The notes under the pieces: generated by a model
The model's input: only the letters and a program-made list of their open reading frames with translations
Told to the model about the DNA's origin: nothing
The model's database searches: none
Shown here: positions 20,845 to 31,872 of the stretch, piece by piece
Position numbering within the stretch: position 1 is the stretch's first letter
Layout of the letters: each line of letters opens with the position of its first letter
Program-made: the position numbers and the translations under genes
Assembly (NCBI GenBank): GCA_003024785.1
Contig: PUQB01000010.1
Span: 313,456-377,455, forward strand
Direction: 5' to 3'
DNA: 64,000 nucleotides
DNA from: Selaginella tamariscina
Taxonomy: Eukaryota; Streptophyta; Lycopodiopsida; Selaginellales; Selaginellaceae

Positions 20845-22575
20845 GAGAAAGTTGTGACAATGCATAGAAATCATGGGTTAATTGTTGGTATGTGTGGAGA
20901 CGGGGGAAACGACTGTGGAGCATTAAGGGCGCGTTGGTATTGCCCTTAGTGCTGCAGAGGCCTCAGTTGTACTTCCATTCACTGCAAAGAATAAAACGGT
21001 AAAATTTTAAATAAATAATAATTTATATATATATTAATGATTAATTTTAATGTTTTTTATATATATATTTCTATAAGGTTCAAGCAGTGGTTGATGTGTT
21101 ACGTGAGGGACGGGGTGCTCTACATTCTTCGTTTGCGTGTTACAAGTTTTTAATCATATATGGTTTGCAGTTCTCAATTTTTAAACTATGTTGCTGTTGG
21201 TAGGCTTATTAATTAACTTAAAAGTATATTAAATTAATAATTACTATAATGTTAATTTAATAGCAATTAAACGAAAGATTATTTACAGGTATGGTATTAT
21301 TGCGTGTCAAATGAACTATATATTCATAGACGGGTGGCAGTTCTAGGACTTGGATATGCCATGACACAGAGTGATGCTGGTAGAGGGGATCTTAAGAAGG
21401 TATATAATTAATATACATATAATTAATTTTAATTTATTAATAATTTAGTAATTTAATTAATTTTTACAGAAAAGGCCTACTTCTAGTTTGCTTGGACCAA
21501 TAAACGTAACATCGGTAACGGGTTATGGTTAAGCAACATACGTTTCTAATGGGAGCAATCTTGTTTATGGAAAACCAAAGAGAATACGTGAGATGGCCTG
21601 CAGAGTAAGTAATTTATTAATTATTATTATTAAATATTAATTAAATGATATTAATATTTATTAAATAATTTGACTTATTTCTACAATTAACCCTTGGGTC
21701 AAACTTATATTTTAAAAACATTAATTAATGTATGCTATTTATATCAAGGTTTCCATTTAGTTGCTTTATCCAATTTAAATATGTAAATTAACTATCCATG
21801 GGATATTTATTTAATTTATTATTAAATATAAACTGAGTATATACTGCAGATATTCTCATAGTGCAAGCTGGTGGACACTAGGAGACAACTGGGAGGCCAC
21901 TGTTTTATTCTTTACTATGTATTTTCAGTTTATTACTTCCGCTTTTGTCTTCTCTTTTGGATCCAAGTTTCGCAAAAATGTGCTTAAAATTGGATTCTAA
22001 TGGTTAGTTTAATCACATTAATCAAATATATTAATAATTATTTATTTGATTAAATTATATATTATGTAATAATTATTTATTATTCAGCTTTGTTATGGAG
22101 GCCTGGTGGTTATTTGCTCTTTACTTCTCTTACTTCCTCATAGCAAGTTTATAAGTGTTTGGCATGTCGCCAGCGAGCAGTTCAACAAGCCAAATCCTGT
22201 TTCTCCAGTTTGGGCCTCGTACCAGGTATTACTTAATATTAAATATAAAATAATATTAATATTTTATATAATTATTTCATTGTTATAGTTAATATTAATA
22301 TTTAGTATTGTGATGTTTCAGGCACATGGTGGTAAGCCGTCTCCAGCGATGCCCTTCATGTTCCGGTTCAAGCTATGGTTATTGATCCTTGCAAGTTTAT
22401 GTGTTAACATTATCTGGCAAAAGGTGTGCGTGTGCGTGTGCGTGTGCGTGTGCGTGTGCGTGTGTGTAGAGAGAGAGAGAGAGATGATTTTGATGGTTTC
22501 AGGTCGCTGTGGAGGGTAATAGCAAGATTTGTTGCCGGAAAGTATCCGTCGAAGCGGCCCAAATTACATATATAA
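20845..22575 (+). pseudogene. P5B-type ATPase (ATP13A-like), 3' eight exons
   Basis: Eight plus-strand exons with GT-AG borders: 20845-20998, 21078-21199, 21289-21399, 21470-21604, 21850-22002, 22088-22226, 22322-22423 and 22503-22575. The first carries the P-type hinge motif as VGMCGDGGNDCGALRA, then GIALSAAEASVV. Later exons give LREGRGALHSSFACYKF, GLGYAMTQSDA, RPTSSLLGPI, YVRWPAD, ATVLFFTMYFQFITSAFVFS, WHVASEQF and FRFKLWLLILASL, covering transmembrane segments 5-10. P5B pumps act in endo/lysosomal membranes; animal members move polyamines. The N-terminus, phosphorylation domain and TM1-4 are missing. One-to-few-base indels break exons 1, 3, 5 and 8. It has no counterpart in unit 2. Confidence 0.8.
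22424..22485. repeat. (GTGTGC)n and (GA)n microsatellite
   Basis: About six GTGTGC/GTGCGT hexamers followed by a (GA)n run, starting at the donor of the last ATPase intron. A (TCTA)n run lies further on at 22705-22728. Confidence 0.85.
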
Positions 22576-22912
22576 CAGTTTTATTTATTTATTAATGTAT
22601 AGTATTTATTTAACTAACGGATTAACATATTATTATTGGGATCTATTAAGCATTTATTATTATTTTACCAGTACTAAGTTACATGTATGGATGGTATTAT
22701 GTCTCTCTGTCTATCTATCTATCTATATGCTCATATGTATGTAACGTTGTTATGGATATGTATACATACACACATAACACACGCAAACACATTGATCTAA
22801 GATGATATTATATGTCTGACTCGGACTATATATTGATTTAATCATTATAAATTAATTGACTTTATATTCCGTTACTATCCATACACGTAAACACACATAC
22901 ACACGACTAATA
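22576..22912. other. AT-rich spacer downstream of the ATPase
   Basis: AT-rich, with a short TCTA microsatellite and CACACA-type runs. No gene seen. Confidence 0.4.
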
Positions 22913-23035
22913 TATTGGAAGCCTTTTTGGAACGACTAATATTGGAAGCATTGGAAGCTTTTTGGAGAGGCGTGTGGAGACTAGAGATAGCTCGGGGGGA
23001 AGGGTGGTTTTTGTGAGGGTCTTTAGTTTGTAGAA
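22913..23035 (+). mobile_element. LTR fragment related to the insert at 49565-49774
   Basis: TTGGAAGCCTTTTTGGA, GTGTGGAGACTAGA, AGCTCGGGGG and GTGAGGGTCTTTAGTTTGTA occur in the same order as the right half of the LTR in the unit 2 insert. A partial internal duplication of TTGGAAGC is present. It shows that this fourth LTR family also touched unit 1. Confidence 0.55.
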
Positions 23036-23265
23036 GTAACAAAGACTTGACTTAGACTTGTTTTATATATTGACTTGATCATTTACCCAATTAGGAAAAA
23101 GATAATATTATTATAATTAGTAGTTTCACAAATATAATGATTTAAATAACATTAAATACCTATATTTTCTAGTTTCACTTTCCTATATACATATCATAAT
23201 TTTAAACTCTTTTTTATAGAAAATGATTTAAATAAACATTAAATACCAATAATTGTGTCCGTCGC

Positions 23266-23272
23266 TATAAAA
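23266..23272 (+). promoter_or_regulatory. TATA box of terpene synthase copy 1
   Basis: TATAAAA, 51 bp before the ATG. Homology with the unit 2 promoter begins only at ~23249 (AATTGTGTCCGTCGC), so upstream control sequences differ completely between the copies. Confidence 0.55.
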
Positions 23273-23322
23273 CTCAATGTCAATAACACCACATATATCA
23301 GAAAAATTACAAAGACACATAG

Positions 23323-24456
23323 ATGGCTAGTGATAAGATTCTCAAAGAGCTCTCGGGCATCACTCACTTTGAGTTACCCCATATCAAAAGCACTATTCGA
23401 TTAGAGTGTTATCCCAACTTTGCTCGAGTCAACAACGAGGCCAACCAGCGGGCTATGGAGGTGCTGGGGATAATCGATAGCAAAGCTAAATTGAAGTCCA
23501 TCCAGTCCAGACTGGTCATGTGGGAAGTCTCATGATTCCAAGAGGAGAAGATGATAATCGAATGATCCTTGCCAGCAAAAACTTCCTGGCTCTGTTCGTG
23601 ATCGATGATGTATTCGAGTCTCAACCTCGACTTGCAAAGCATTTGCTGTGGTTGCTAGTGAATGATGCCTATGACGAGTCTTGCAACACAGGTACATGTG
23701 TATTATACACTTTGGAGGGAAATACTTACTTGAATTTACAGGGGGGGATTTCAATATCCTCGCGAGTGGCTGTTCTTCCGAGAGGTACACTGTGAGCTCA
23801 GACGCCAGATGTCACCAGAATTATTTCAGCGCTACCACAGAGCTCTCGTTACTTTTGTCAGCACGGTCTTGAATGAGGAGGTTGAAAAACCACCTTCTCA
23901 AGGACCACATTCCAGATCCAGAGACATATCGCACCATGCGACGAAGAACTATTTTTGCAGATGGCCCAGCACTCTTAGTTGGCGAGTTCTGCTTGGGAGT
24001 CAAGCTGGACAAAGAAGATTACGACTGTTCAGATTTCATCGACTTACAAACGACTTGTTCTCTTTTAGGAAGGAGCTGTATAGCAAAATGTACTACTTCA
24101 ACTGGGTCTCTGTGCTTATTAACCATGGCCTTAGTCTCCAGGCAGCAATCAGCACAGTGTGCGACATGATTCTGGAAACCGAAGCCAATATATGGAAGCT
24201 GCAGAAGAGACTTGTTGAGAGAGCACGTATGAAAGGGAATAAAGATTTGCTCAAATTTGTACAAGCCATGCCCTTGGCTGCTTCTGGCAACCTGAGGTGG
24301 AGTTTCATCACCGGGCGGTTCCATGGATATAATAATCCTCTCATAACTGGCAAGCCGTTTCACGGAACCTGGTTGCTGCATCCTGAGGCTACCATTGTTC
24401 TTCAGCTTCAGGAATGCCACCACTATTCACATCCTTTTCTGATCCCATCAGGGTAG
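23323..24456 (+). pseudogene. Microbial-type terpene synthase-like gene, copy 1
   Basis: Exon 1 (23323-23691) starts MASDKILKELSGITHFELP; a 50-bp GT-AG intron (23692-23741) leads to exon 2 (23742-24456), about 370 codons in all, the usual MTPSL size. The aspartate-rich motif is FVIDDVFES (DDVFE at 23604-23618). A YRTMRRRT region probably holds the diphosphate-sensing Arg, and the NSE triad is NDLFSFRKE (24049-24075). The class I fold ionises a prenyl diphosphate with Mg2+; no plastid transit peptide is evident, so a cytosolic sesquiterpene synthase is likely. Breaks relative to copy 2: a lost T at ~23518, one base lost at the exon 2 start, an extra A at ~23888 and a 31-bp deletion at ~24045 just before NSE. 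An AATAAA lies at 24483. Confidence 0.82.
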
Positions 24457-25654
24457 CTTTGTGTTTTCATTGAAGCTGGCTAAATAAAGTGATTGGCTTT
24501 ACAAATGTAAAAGTTCATCTGTTACAATAAATACATCAAGCAAAAGAATATGCCATAAGATATACTTTATAGATTTTAAAATGTTGAGTGTTCAGGAGGT
24601 GAATCGATGTGAATCGACACAAGTTAATTTTATATCACTAATGAAATTAAAATTCGTAATGAATTATGATGAATTAAAAGAGATTCATAAGTTGATTTAT
24701 TAAAATTGAAAATATAACCTTTTAAATTATATTTATTTAGGCCTAAAATCCAAAGTCATTTCCGTACCATAGATTCTTAAAATATTCCTTTTATAGATTT
24801 TGGGCATAAACAATTGCACACACTATATTTTATTTTGTTTATGTCTGAAAACATTCTTCCCCATTGTAACCCTGATTGAAATTATTTTTCCAGTACCAAT
24901 CAATAAGTCGAGGGTGTAATCCTCAAGTTTTGTTAAAGTCAATAAAGATTATAACGATCCTAGATTATGATGAAGTTTTTCGAATGTATGTTCTGAACGA
25001 TATTGCATGACTCAATCAGCACTCTCAAGCCCTGGAGTGTGAAGAAATTCCTCACAACATATGAGAAATGACCACAAATGTGTGACTTTGTGCTAGTTCT
25101 TATCCATTTGAATGTTGAGAAAGGTTGGTTGGGAAGTTTCTAAATGCTAAGTCATATCTTTGCATTATGAAGATGATGTTTATTTAATGTTTAATTGTGG
25201 AAACTATACAATTTTCTCAATTCTTCCTTCAACTCCGGTACGTTGAAGGGTATCTTTTTGTATTTGTAAAACTTTAAAATGTCACAACATAAAACATGAA
25301 CAATACCTAGCTCCTTTTCAACAAATGTAGTAAAATAATTGTACAATTCATCCTTTATATAGATTTTTCTCATTTTTCTCTTTCCTTTCTCATTCCACCT
25401 TTAACACTTAATTTACCTATTAACAACTTCCTCTTTCTTAACCTTGCTTGTTGACCTTAAAGCAATCCCACTTCATTATAAATAATAACTTATCATTTAG
25501 TACATATTGAAGCCCTAAGTACAAAGGTACATATTCAATTTCTTCATCAGTGATTTTGCATGGAAACTTATAATTCAAAATTAAAGGTAAAATTCTCTAC
25601 ATGTTTGTCCATGCACTTCTTGATTTATTCAAATGTTTGCACCCTCGAGGAGAA
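24457..25654. other. AT-rich spacer with a possible coding remnant (unit 1)
   Basis: Collinear with 53474-54640. On the minus strand, 25190-25380 has a 60-codon open frame (KDELYNYFTTFVEKELG) and 25430-25570 a further open stretch (LGLQYVLNDKLLFIMKWDCF). The latter stays open in unit 2 with amino-acid changes. I do not recognise either; they may be exons of a decayed gene. Confidence 0.3.
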
Positions 25655-26425
25655 CACCCCTAGCCATGTGTGCAAACTAGCACACTAATTACGAGATTTG
25701 ACCTCCTTTGAGTGAAAGCCAAAGGCTTAACATCTTAATGCAAGCACATGCTTGCTAGAGTATCAGTCCCTTGGCATTAAACACATGACATAACCTCAAA
25801 GAGGATGCCTTGGGTGTTGTATTATCTAGCGTAGTGTTATATGTTCATGTGACACTGTTTCTCAAGATGTGGGTTATTTTGCTATAACTCCTTGAACTCA
25901 AGAGTTACAATTAGTGCCACAAACATGGTTCACAAATGCAAGCTTTAGAATCTTTTATGAACCTTCAAGAACATGGTAAAACAAACTTATTTGATTGGTA
26001 AAACGTGTACTCCGATAAGACCTCCCATGTGTGTGATGGATTAATGGATGAAAGAAGTTAACTAACTCCTTGGATGCGGCATACTCGAGTACAACAGTGT
26101 GGATTCATCAATGCTAAGGGTAGGTTTTACCCTTAGGGTGTGACGTACCCTACCAACTGGAAGTTAGAGCATTTTGCCTTATCGACATAGCTTATGCTTA
26201 TGCCATTGGTGAGGAAGGAACCAAACACTTCTCAGTCTCTAGCATGCTTTCCCCACACCTATCTTACTTAATATATGTAATAGAGGTCCCCTCCCCCTAT
26301 TTTCAAGTGGGCTAGTACAAAATCTTAGTTTCAATAAAAATATACTTAGTGAGTTTAATATAGCGACCCTAAACCCTAACCTGAGGGGTTTAGTGGGCAA
26401 CCCTAGAGTTTGATTAACCCTAACT
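25655..26425 (-). mobile_element. Truncated C-family LTR (C'', unit 1/2 border)
   Basis: It matches the C LTR from its GAGAACACxCCCTAGCC block (compare 32525) to the ACCCTAAACCCTAACCTG block (compare 33315), including a decayed hairpin at 25833-25856. Both ends of the LTR are missing. A second copy is at 54641-55404. It abuts the C' LTR. Confidence 0.55.
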
Positions 26426-27568
26426 AGAGTTTTTATATGAAGGGCCAACATGTGGCAACACATGGTTGCCAAGTGGCCATCTAGCATCAAAACCATGTGT
26501 AAACAATGCTAAGTCTTTTAAGATGATCCAAGAGTTTAACTCAAATGAGGCAAGTCACTCGAAGTCCTACCCTAAGTCCCCTAGAATGGCTATTTCTCGA
26601 ATCTTAAAGGATAACTCAAATAAACTTTAGGATCCTGTCCCATCAGACTTAGATAGGTTCATGCCTTAACCTTATCAAGAGACATGTCTCACACATACCC
26701 CTTTGCTAAAGTTAGAGCATAATCATTTACCCCTTGAGGAATCACCCTCATCCAGGAGTACAACCCCTTTAGGGCGACAAGGGTGCCTTAAAGGTTTGAA
26801 TAATCAAGTCGTAGAACTAGTACTTAGTGAAGACACGAGTATGCATCATAGGTGTGGGGTTCTAGGGTTGAACAGATATACCAATACCTTTAGAAGATTC
26901 TAAGGTTGAATGGAATATACCAATCTATACCTATAGGATATGCTTACAAGATATGCTTATAGGATATACTTACAGGATAAGGGACATTATTTTTAGCTCA
27001 TGCTTAAATTAGCTCTTAGAGTATCATTTTTAGCTTATGCCTAAATTAGCTCTTGGAGTTGTGAGTATAAAAGCTCTGACTTAATTGTTGTACAATTAAT
27101 TATTATCAACACTAGTCATTGTACGATGATTATTCTTGTTATGTTCCTTATTCATTACTCTTGCCTTATTCTTGTTATGTTCCTTATTCATTACTCTTGC
27201 CTTGCTCTTGAGTCAAGCCTCCTTTTTTTATCCTGCTCTTAAGTTGTGGCTTGACATACATGAGTGCTCTACTAAGAAAACTCTCCAAAGCTAGGTTTGG
27301 ATAACCTTAAATACACAACCTTACAAGTGCCTCACAAAAGAGCTCCTTGTTCAACCCTTGAATCTCAAAGAAACACTCCCTAGCCAAGCGTGCCAATAGC
27401 ACACTTAATTACAAAACCTAACCTCCCTTGAGTTGATGCCAAGGCTTAACACCTTGATGTGAGCATAAGTACACCTGCTTACTAGAGTGTTCAACCCCTC
27501 AGCATTAACTTCATGAGACAACCCCAAAAGGTGTGCCTTAGGCGTTGTATTGTGTGCCATCTAGCTTA
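26426..27568 (-). mobile_element. C' solo LTR, left part, with solo LTR A (unit 2)
   Basis: C-family LTR start region (GAAGGGCCAACATGTGGCAAC, GGATAACTC, AGGGCGACAAGGGTGCC), interrupted by a plus-oriented family A LTR at 26910-27256, then continuing to the A2 target-site duplication GCTTA (27564-27568). It resumes at 46258. The stretch 26840-26910 is rearranged, so the left edge of the solo LTR is uncertain. Confidence 0.6.
26910..27256 (+). mobile_element. Solo LTR of family A, plus orientation (unit 2)
   Basis: Contains GGATATGCTTAC repeats, TATAAAA (27066-27072), TCATTACTCTTGCC repeats and the end GTGGCTTGACA, followed by TACAT. The unit 3 copy has TACAT on its left, which gives the target-site duplication. 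There is no internal sequence. The TATA box is better preserved than in the full elements. Confidence 0.7.
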
Positions 27569-27921
27569 TGTCAAGCCACAATCCAAGAATTAAGAGGCTT
27601 GACTCAGGATAAGACAAGAATTAGGAACAAAACAAGAGTAGGACAATAACTAGGAACAAGACAAGAACTAGGAACAAGACGAGAACAGGAAGTAAGAAGC
27701 AAGACAAGAACAAGACAAGAATGATCGTAGAATGATTGGTGTTGATAGTAACTGATTGTACAATAATTAGGTCAAAGCTTTTATGCTCACAAACTTCTAG
27801 GCATGAGCTAAAAATAACTCCAAGAGCTAATCTAGTCATGAGCTAAAAATGATATCCCTTATCCTGTAAGTATATCCTGTAAGCATATCATGTATCCTAT
27901 ATCCTGTATCGGGTCGTGACA
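27569..27921 (-). repeat. 3' LTR of A2
   Basis: 353 bp; TGTCAAGCCACAATCC to CGGGTCGTGACA. On the minus strand it is preceded by the purine tract AGGGAGGAGGTCC. Confidence 0.8.
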
Positions 27922-28702
27922 GGACCTCCTCCCTAAGGACGAGTTCCACGAGTCCTGGAACCTGGTTTAGCAGGATAATGTTGATGGAAGGTAGCAACCT
28001 TGGAAGAAGCATGGAGTAAATTGGATGCAGATTCCCAAATGCGATCAGTAGGCAAATAACCTTTCCAATCCACCAAGTATTAAAATTGGCAGCGATAAAG
28101 ACGAGAATCAAGGATGGCTGCAACTTCGTACTCAGGTTCGTCGTCAATGACCACAAGAGGGGGAGGAGAAGAAGCATGACCTGGAAGAGAAAAAGGATGA
28201 TACGGTTCTAACAAAGAGGTGTGAAATACAGGATGAAGTTTCATAGTAGATGGTAGCTCTAGTCGGAAAACTACAGGATTGACCTCGACCACAATCTTGT
28301 AAGGGCCTAATCATTAAAAATCCAACTTAGAAAAAGGTCTGCTGGTGCGAATAGCCGACAAAGAAGCCATACGAGATCATCAATCTTGTATGTAGGTGTC
28401 GACTGATGATGAGCATCAGCATGACATTTGTACCATTCCTGTGCCTGCTAAAGATGAACTTGGAGATTATCATATACTTGATGAAGATGCTGGAGACGAT
28501 CCTATACTACATGAGCGGAAGAAGGAGAAGCATGAGGAGCAAGGTTTTGCAAGGTCAAAACATGAATGGTAACCTGTAAGAGCAAAAAAACGTGAACGGA
28601 GTTGTTGTAAGCAAACTCCACCATAGGAAGAAGGCCTAACTAGTTGTTAACTAGTCCTGTTAGTAACTAATGAAGGAGCGAAAATATGGCGAACCATACA
28701 TT
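27922..28702 (-). pseudogene. A2 integrase C-terminal part and chromodomain
   Basis: Leftward: RLELPSTMKLHPVFHTSLLE (about 28265-28205), PEYEVAAILDSRLYRCQF (28140-28085), and in the next frame VDWKGYL-like residues. This is the integrase GPY-like end followed by a chromodomain. One frameshift separates the two halves of the chromodomain. The core end (EFAYNN-like) lies at ~28625 in broken form. Confidence 0.72.
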
Positions 28703-28707
28703 TTGAC

Positions 28708-29071
28708 TATAAAGATCATGGTTATTTTTTGACTTTCACAAGACTTGAACCCAAGACCTTTCCACTAACACATATATGTGTTAACCAACTTGTTCATATG
28801 ATCCTAAATGCTAAATTACACCATCAACAGCAAGGCGTATATTCATACGCATGTTCCAGACCAGTTTGGACCACACGTTTCAGACCAGTTGTGGACCACA
28901 CGTTTCAGACCAGTTGTGGACCACACAATCCTCATGACCTCAAATATATAAACAAGGTTCCAGTTCTAGGTTTCTCAGAACATTCAACACGCCTTATGTT
29001 TCATTTTGTATTCATTTCTCTCTTAAATACAATCTCCTCCTTTGTTTCGCCCTTTAAACAAGGTCGTGACA
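28708..29071 (+). repeat. 5' LTR of B2
   Basis: 364 bp. It contains a local triplication of the CCAGACCAGTTGTGGACCAC block (28855-28925), only partly present in B1, and the tRNA-like antisense segment at 28712-28805. Confidence 0.78.
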
Positions 29072-29184
29072 ATTTGAATGATTCTAAGGTAGTGACAAGC
29101 TTCTGCTCCCGCTTGTCATCAATCCCATTTTCTTTCTTTTTTCTTTCTTTCCTTTTTTTTTTCAATTTTCTTCTTCGACTCATC

Positions 29185-30170
29185 ATGTTCGAGCATGCTC
29201 TTCGTGAGCAAGTTGCTGCCAGCAGATCGAACAACTACACCTGGAGAATGATCAGCTCTGACAGCGTGCGAATTCCCAAAGCTGAAGATCATAAGTTCGA
29301 TGGTACCCGATCGAAGTTATGAGGTTTCTCAATCAAGTTCGTCTGCAGATCGTGATGTAGCTGAGGCACTACAGCATAGAACCTATTAAGGTCAAATTAA
29401 TCAGGTTGCTACTTTTTGGTTCTGTATTGGAGAACAATGATCAGATCCTTGGGAATTTTGAGGAGTTTATGGAACGGTTCACGGCGATGTTCAGTGATGT
29501 GGATTGTGAGAGTGCTGCCATCACCAAACTCTGCCAGCTTCACCAAGGGGGTATGTCAATAGCAGAGTATGTGTCAAAGTTCCAACTTCTTGCTTGTGAT
29601 GTCACCTAGGGAGATCATGCTCTCAAGGAGGTTTTCCGGTCGGTGTTGCAGGACGAGATCAAAGACATGTTGCTGAATTTTTTGTTCCAAAAACCCTCGC
29701 TAGCATGATAAAGTTGGCAATCCGTTGTGATAACCGGTTGATCGAGCGGAAACAAAAACGTCGGCATCCTTCTTTCTTCCTAGTGCCATCTTCTTTCATT
29801 TCTTCAGTCCCTGTTTCTTCATCTGTTGATCCATCATCTTCCTCAGTAAAACCATCCCCAATGGAATTAGGGCAATCACGTCAAGGCAAGCTTTTGCCAA
29901 CCGTACACTAGAAGCAGATTCAGTACAAGCTTTGTCTATACTGTGGGGACCTGTACCATAAGCTGGAGAATTATCATCGATGTCCAAAGCAAGCTTGTGA
30001 AGTGGCCCTTGCTGTGTTGCTAGGAAACGAGAAGATCCAGCTCGAATAGGAAGCCGTCCGGTTGGATTGTCGTGGAATAACTCATGTTCCTCAAGGCTCT
30101 TCACTCAAAAAACATCTTCCCTTCCTCATCTTGGATCCATTCCATCCACGAAGGTGTGCAAGCCGTCCAT
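29185..30170 (+). pseudogene. B2 gag
   Basis: ATG at 29185 (MFEHALREQVAAS), then KFDGTRSKL (~29295-29322). The gag core NFEEFMERFTAMFSDVD..SAAITKLCQLHQGGMSIAEYV is open over 29406-29609, followed by MIKLAIRCDNRLIERK and a Ser/Pro spacer. A CLYCGDLYHKLENYHRC knuckle-like motif is at ~29935-29990. Indels separate these pieces. The core is the best-preserved gag segment of family B here. Confidence 0.72.
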
Positions 30171-30174
30171 GTTT

Positions 30175-30590
30175 CGGTGCAGCTGAAGACGCCAGAGGTA
30201 GAGTTCTCTAGTAAAACTTTGGTGGATAGAGGAGCGAACGCAAATTTCATCGACAAGAATTTTGCTGTCAAGCACAGGATTCATCTACATCCTTTTGAAG
30301 ACTCCTGGTTCTGTACGGGTCATTGATGGACGAGATATCAAATCTAGAGTGATAATAAATGACACAGAGTTCGTTGAGGTTGTTGCTTGTGGTGCTATGT
30401 GCAACATCTCCTTCAGTGTTGTTTCTATTATGGACTCTACGATTATCTTTGGTTTGCCATGGATCGAGTTGGTGGATCCTAGTTGGAGAGAACATTTCAT
30501 GAACAGTTTCCGAGCTGTTCAACTCCAGCCACATTCTTTAATTTCGATCTTGTTCTAGTTCCTCCTCCACTTCAAGTCTTGCATATCACC
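30175..30590 (+). pseudogene. B2 aspartic protease region
   Basis: TLVDRGANANFIDKNFAVKH at 30217-30276 is open, with catalytic Asp at 30225-30227 and Arg in place of Ser/Thr, as in B1. The next frame gives VRVIDGRDIKSRVIIND.EF and STIIFGLPWIELVDPSW (to ~30485), the second protease half. The shared D-R-G shows the change predates the segmental duplication. Confidence 0.62.
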
Positions 30591-30729
30591 TTGAAGCAGT
30601 TCAAGAAAGATAGTCGACATTCGTGTTCATGATCACAGTCTATCCTTGCTCTGCTAAGGATGTTTCTGTTCCTGTTCCTCCTGCCTTACCAAAGTAGTAT
30701 GCTGATTTGCAAACGTCTTCGACAAAAAG

Positions 30730-31370
30730 AAAGCTTTGCCTTGCCACCGCTTTGTGAGTACGACTGTCCTATCGTTCTCATTGAGGGTAAGCAGCCATCC
30801 TTCAGTCCCATCTATGGTCTCTCACAGACATTGAGGAAATACATTAAGGAAAATCTTGTCACCGAATTTATCCGTCATTCGCGATCACCGGTTGGTGCCC
30901 CAGTATTCTTTGTTCCAAGAAGGATGGAAGTCTCCGGCTCATGGTGGACTACTGGGATCTGATAAGGTCACCTTCCAAACAAGTATCCTCTCCTGCTCGT
31001 TTCTGACATACTCGAGCGTCTTTTTGGTGCCTGATACTTCATAAAGATCGATTTAAGAGGAGCGTACAATCTCATCCAAATCCGAGAAAGGGACAAGTGG
31101 AAAACAGCATTTCGTACACGCTACAAGACATTTCAAGTACGTAGTAATGTTGTTTGGCCTGACAAATGCACCTGTTGTTTTTAAAGATATGGCTAACGAA
31201 TTTTCTAGGACTTCTTAATTTGTTTGTCATCATATACCTAGATGACATCCTGATATTTTTCAAAACTTGAGAAGAACACGAATAGCATGTACGGTTAGTC
31301 TTGGAGAAGCTTCGGAAGCACCAACTACTTGCCAAGTTGGAGAAGTGCCTCTTTCAGTCCGGACTGTATT
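30730..31370 (+). pseudogene. B2 reverse transcriptase
   Basis: YDCPIVLIEGKQPSFSPIYG (30758-30815), EFIRHSRSPVGAPVFFVP (30863-30920), [17 protein letters not shown] (31040-31090), and YLDD at 31235-31246 in VIIYLDDILIF. The pieces need at least four frame corrections. Otherwise as in B1. Confidence 0.75.
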
Positions 31371-31466
31371 GAAGTGGAGAGACCATCAAATATTCATGAC
31401 GTTTGATGTTTCCTTGGGTTTGCGAACTTTTATCGACGTTTTGTTCGGGATTTCTCCAAGATTACA

Positions 31467-31872
31467 TTGCCATTGACGAAGTTGACTGGCAAGGATGTTT
31501 CATTTGTCTGGTCCTCTAAGGCTAAGGAGGCATTCAAGTTCCTAAAGAAGGCGTTCACCTTGGCACCTGTTCTTATCCATCCTGACCTTGCAAAACCATA
31601 TTTCGTAGAAGCTGATGCCTCTTATTTGCTATTGGTGGAGTGCTATCCCAAAAAGAACCAGATCATCTTCTCCATCCCATTGCTTTCCATTCCCGCAAGT
31701 TCACTGCACCTGAGATCAACTACGATGTTTACAATAAGGAACTGCTGGCGATCGTCGATGCCTTTAAGGGTGGCGCAGATTCCTTGAAAGTTCCCCGCAT
31801 GTGGTTAAAGTGTATTGTGATCACAAACCTCCAGTACTAGGCAAGAGATTCTCATCGGCGTCAGGCACAATG
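31467..31872 (+). pseudogene. B2 RNase H, first part
   Basis: KLTGKDVSFVWSSKAKEAF (31479 onward), [16 protein letters not shown] (31576-31625), and [20 protein letters not shown] in the next frame (31695-31750). It is cut after RRQAQC by element C at 31873; the rest resumes at 39167. Confidence 0.72.

Noticed and set aside
23692-23741. Reading the terpene synthase without the 50-bp intron
   Set aside because: The segment has no stop in copy 1, but reading through puts both copies out of frame with the conserved YPREWLFF block, while GT-AG removal fits the frame. The intron is short for a plant, so some doubt remains.
26930-26985. CRISPR-like short repeats (GGATATGCTTACA)
   Set aside because: Units of 12-15 bp without regular unique spacers, and part of family A LTRs in a plant genome; a minisatellite.
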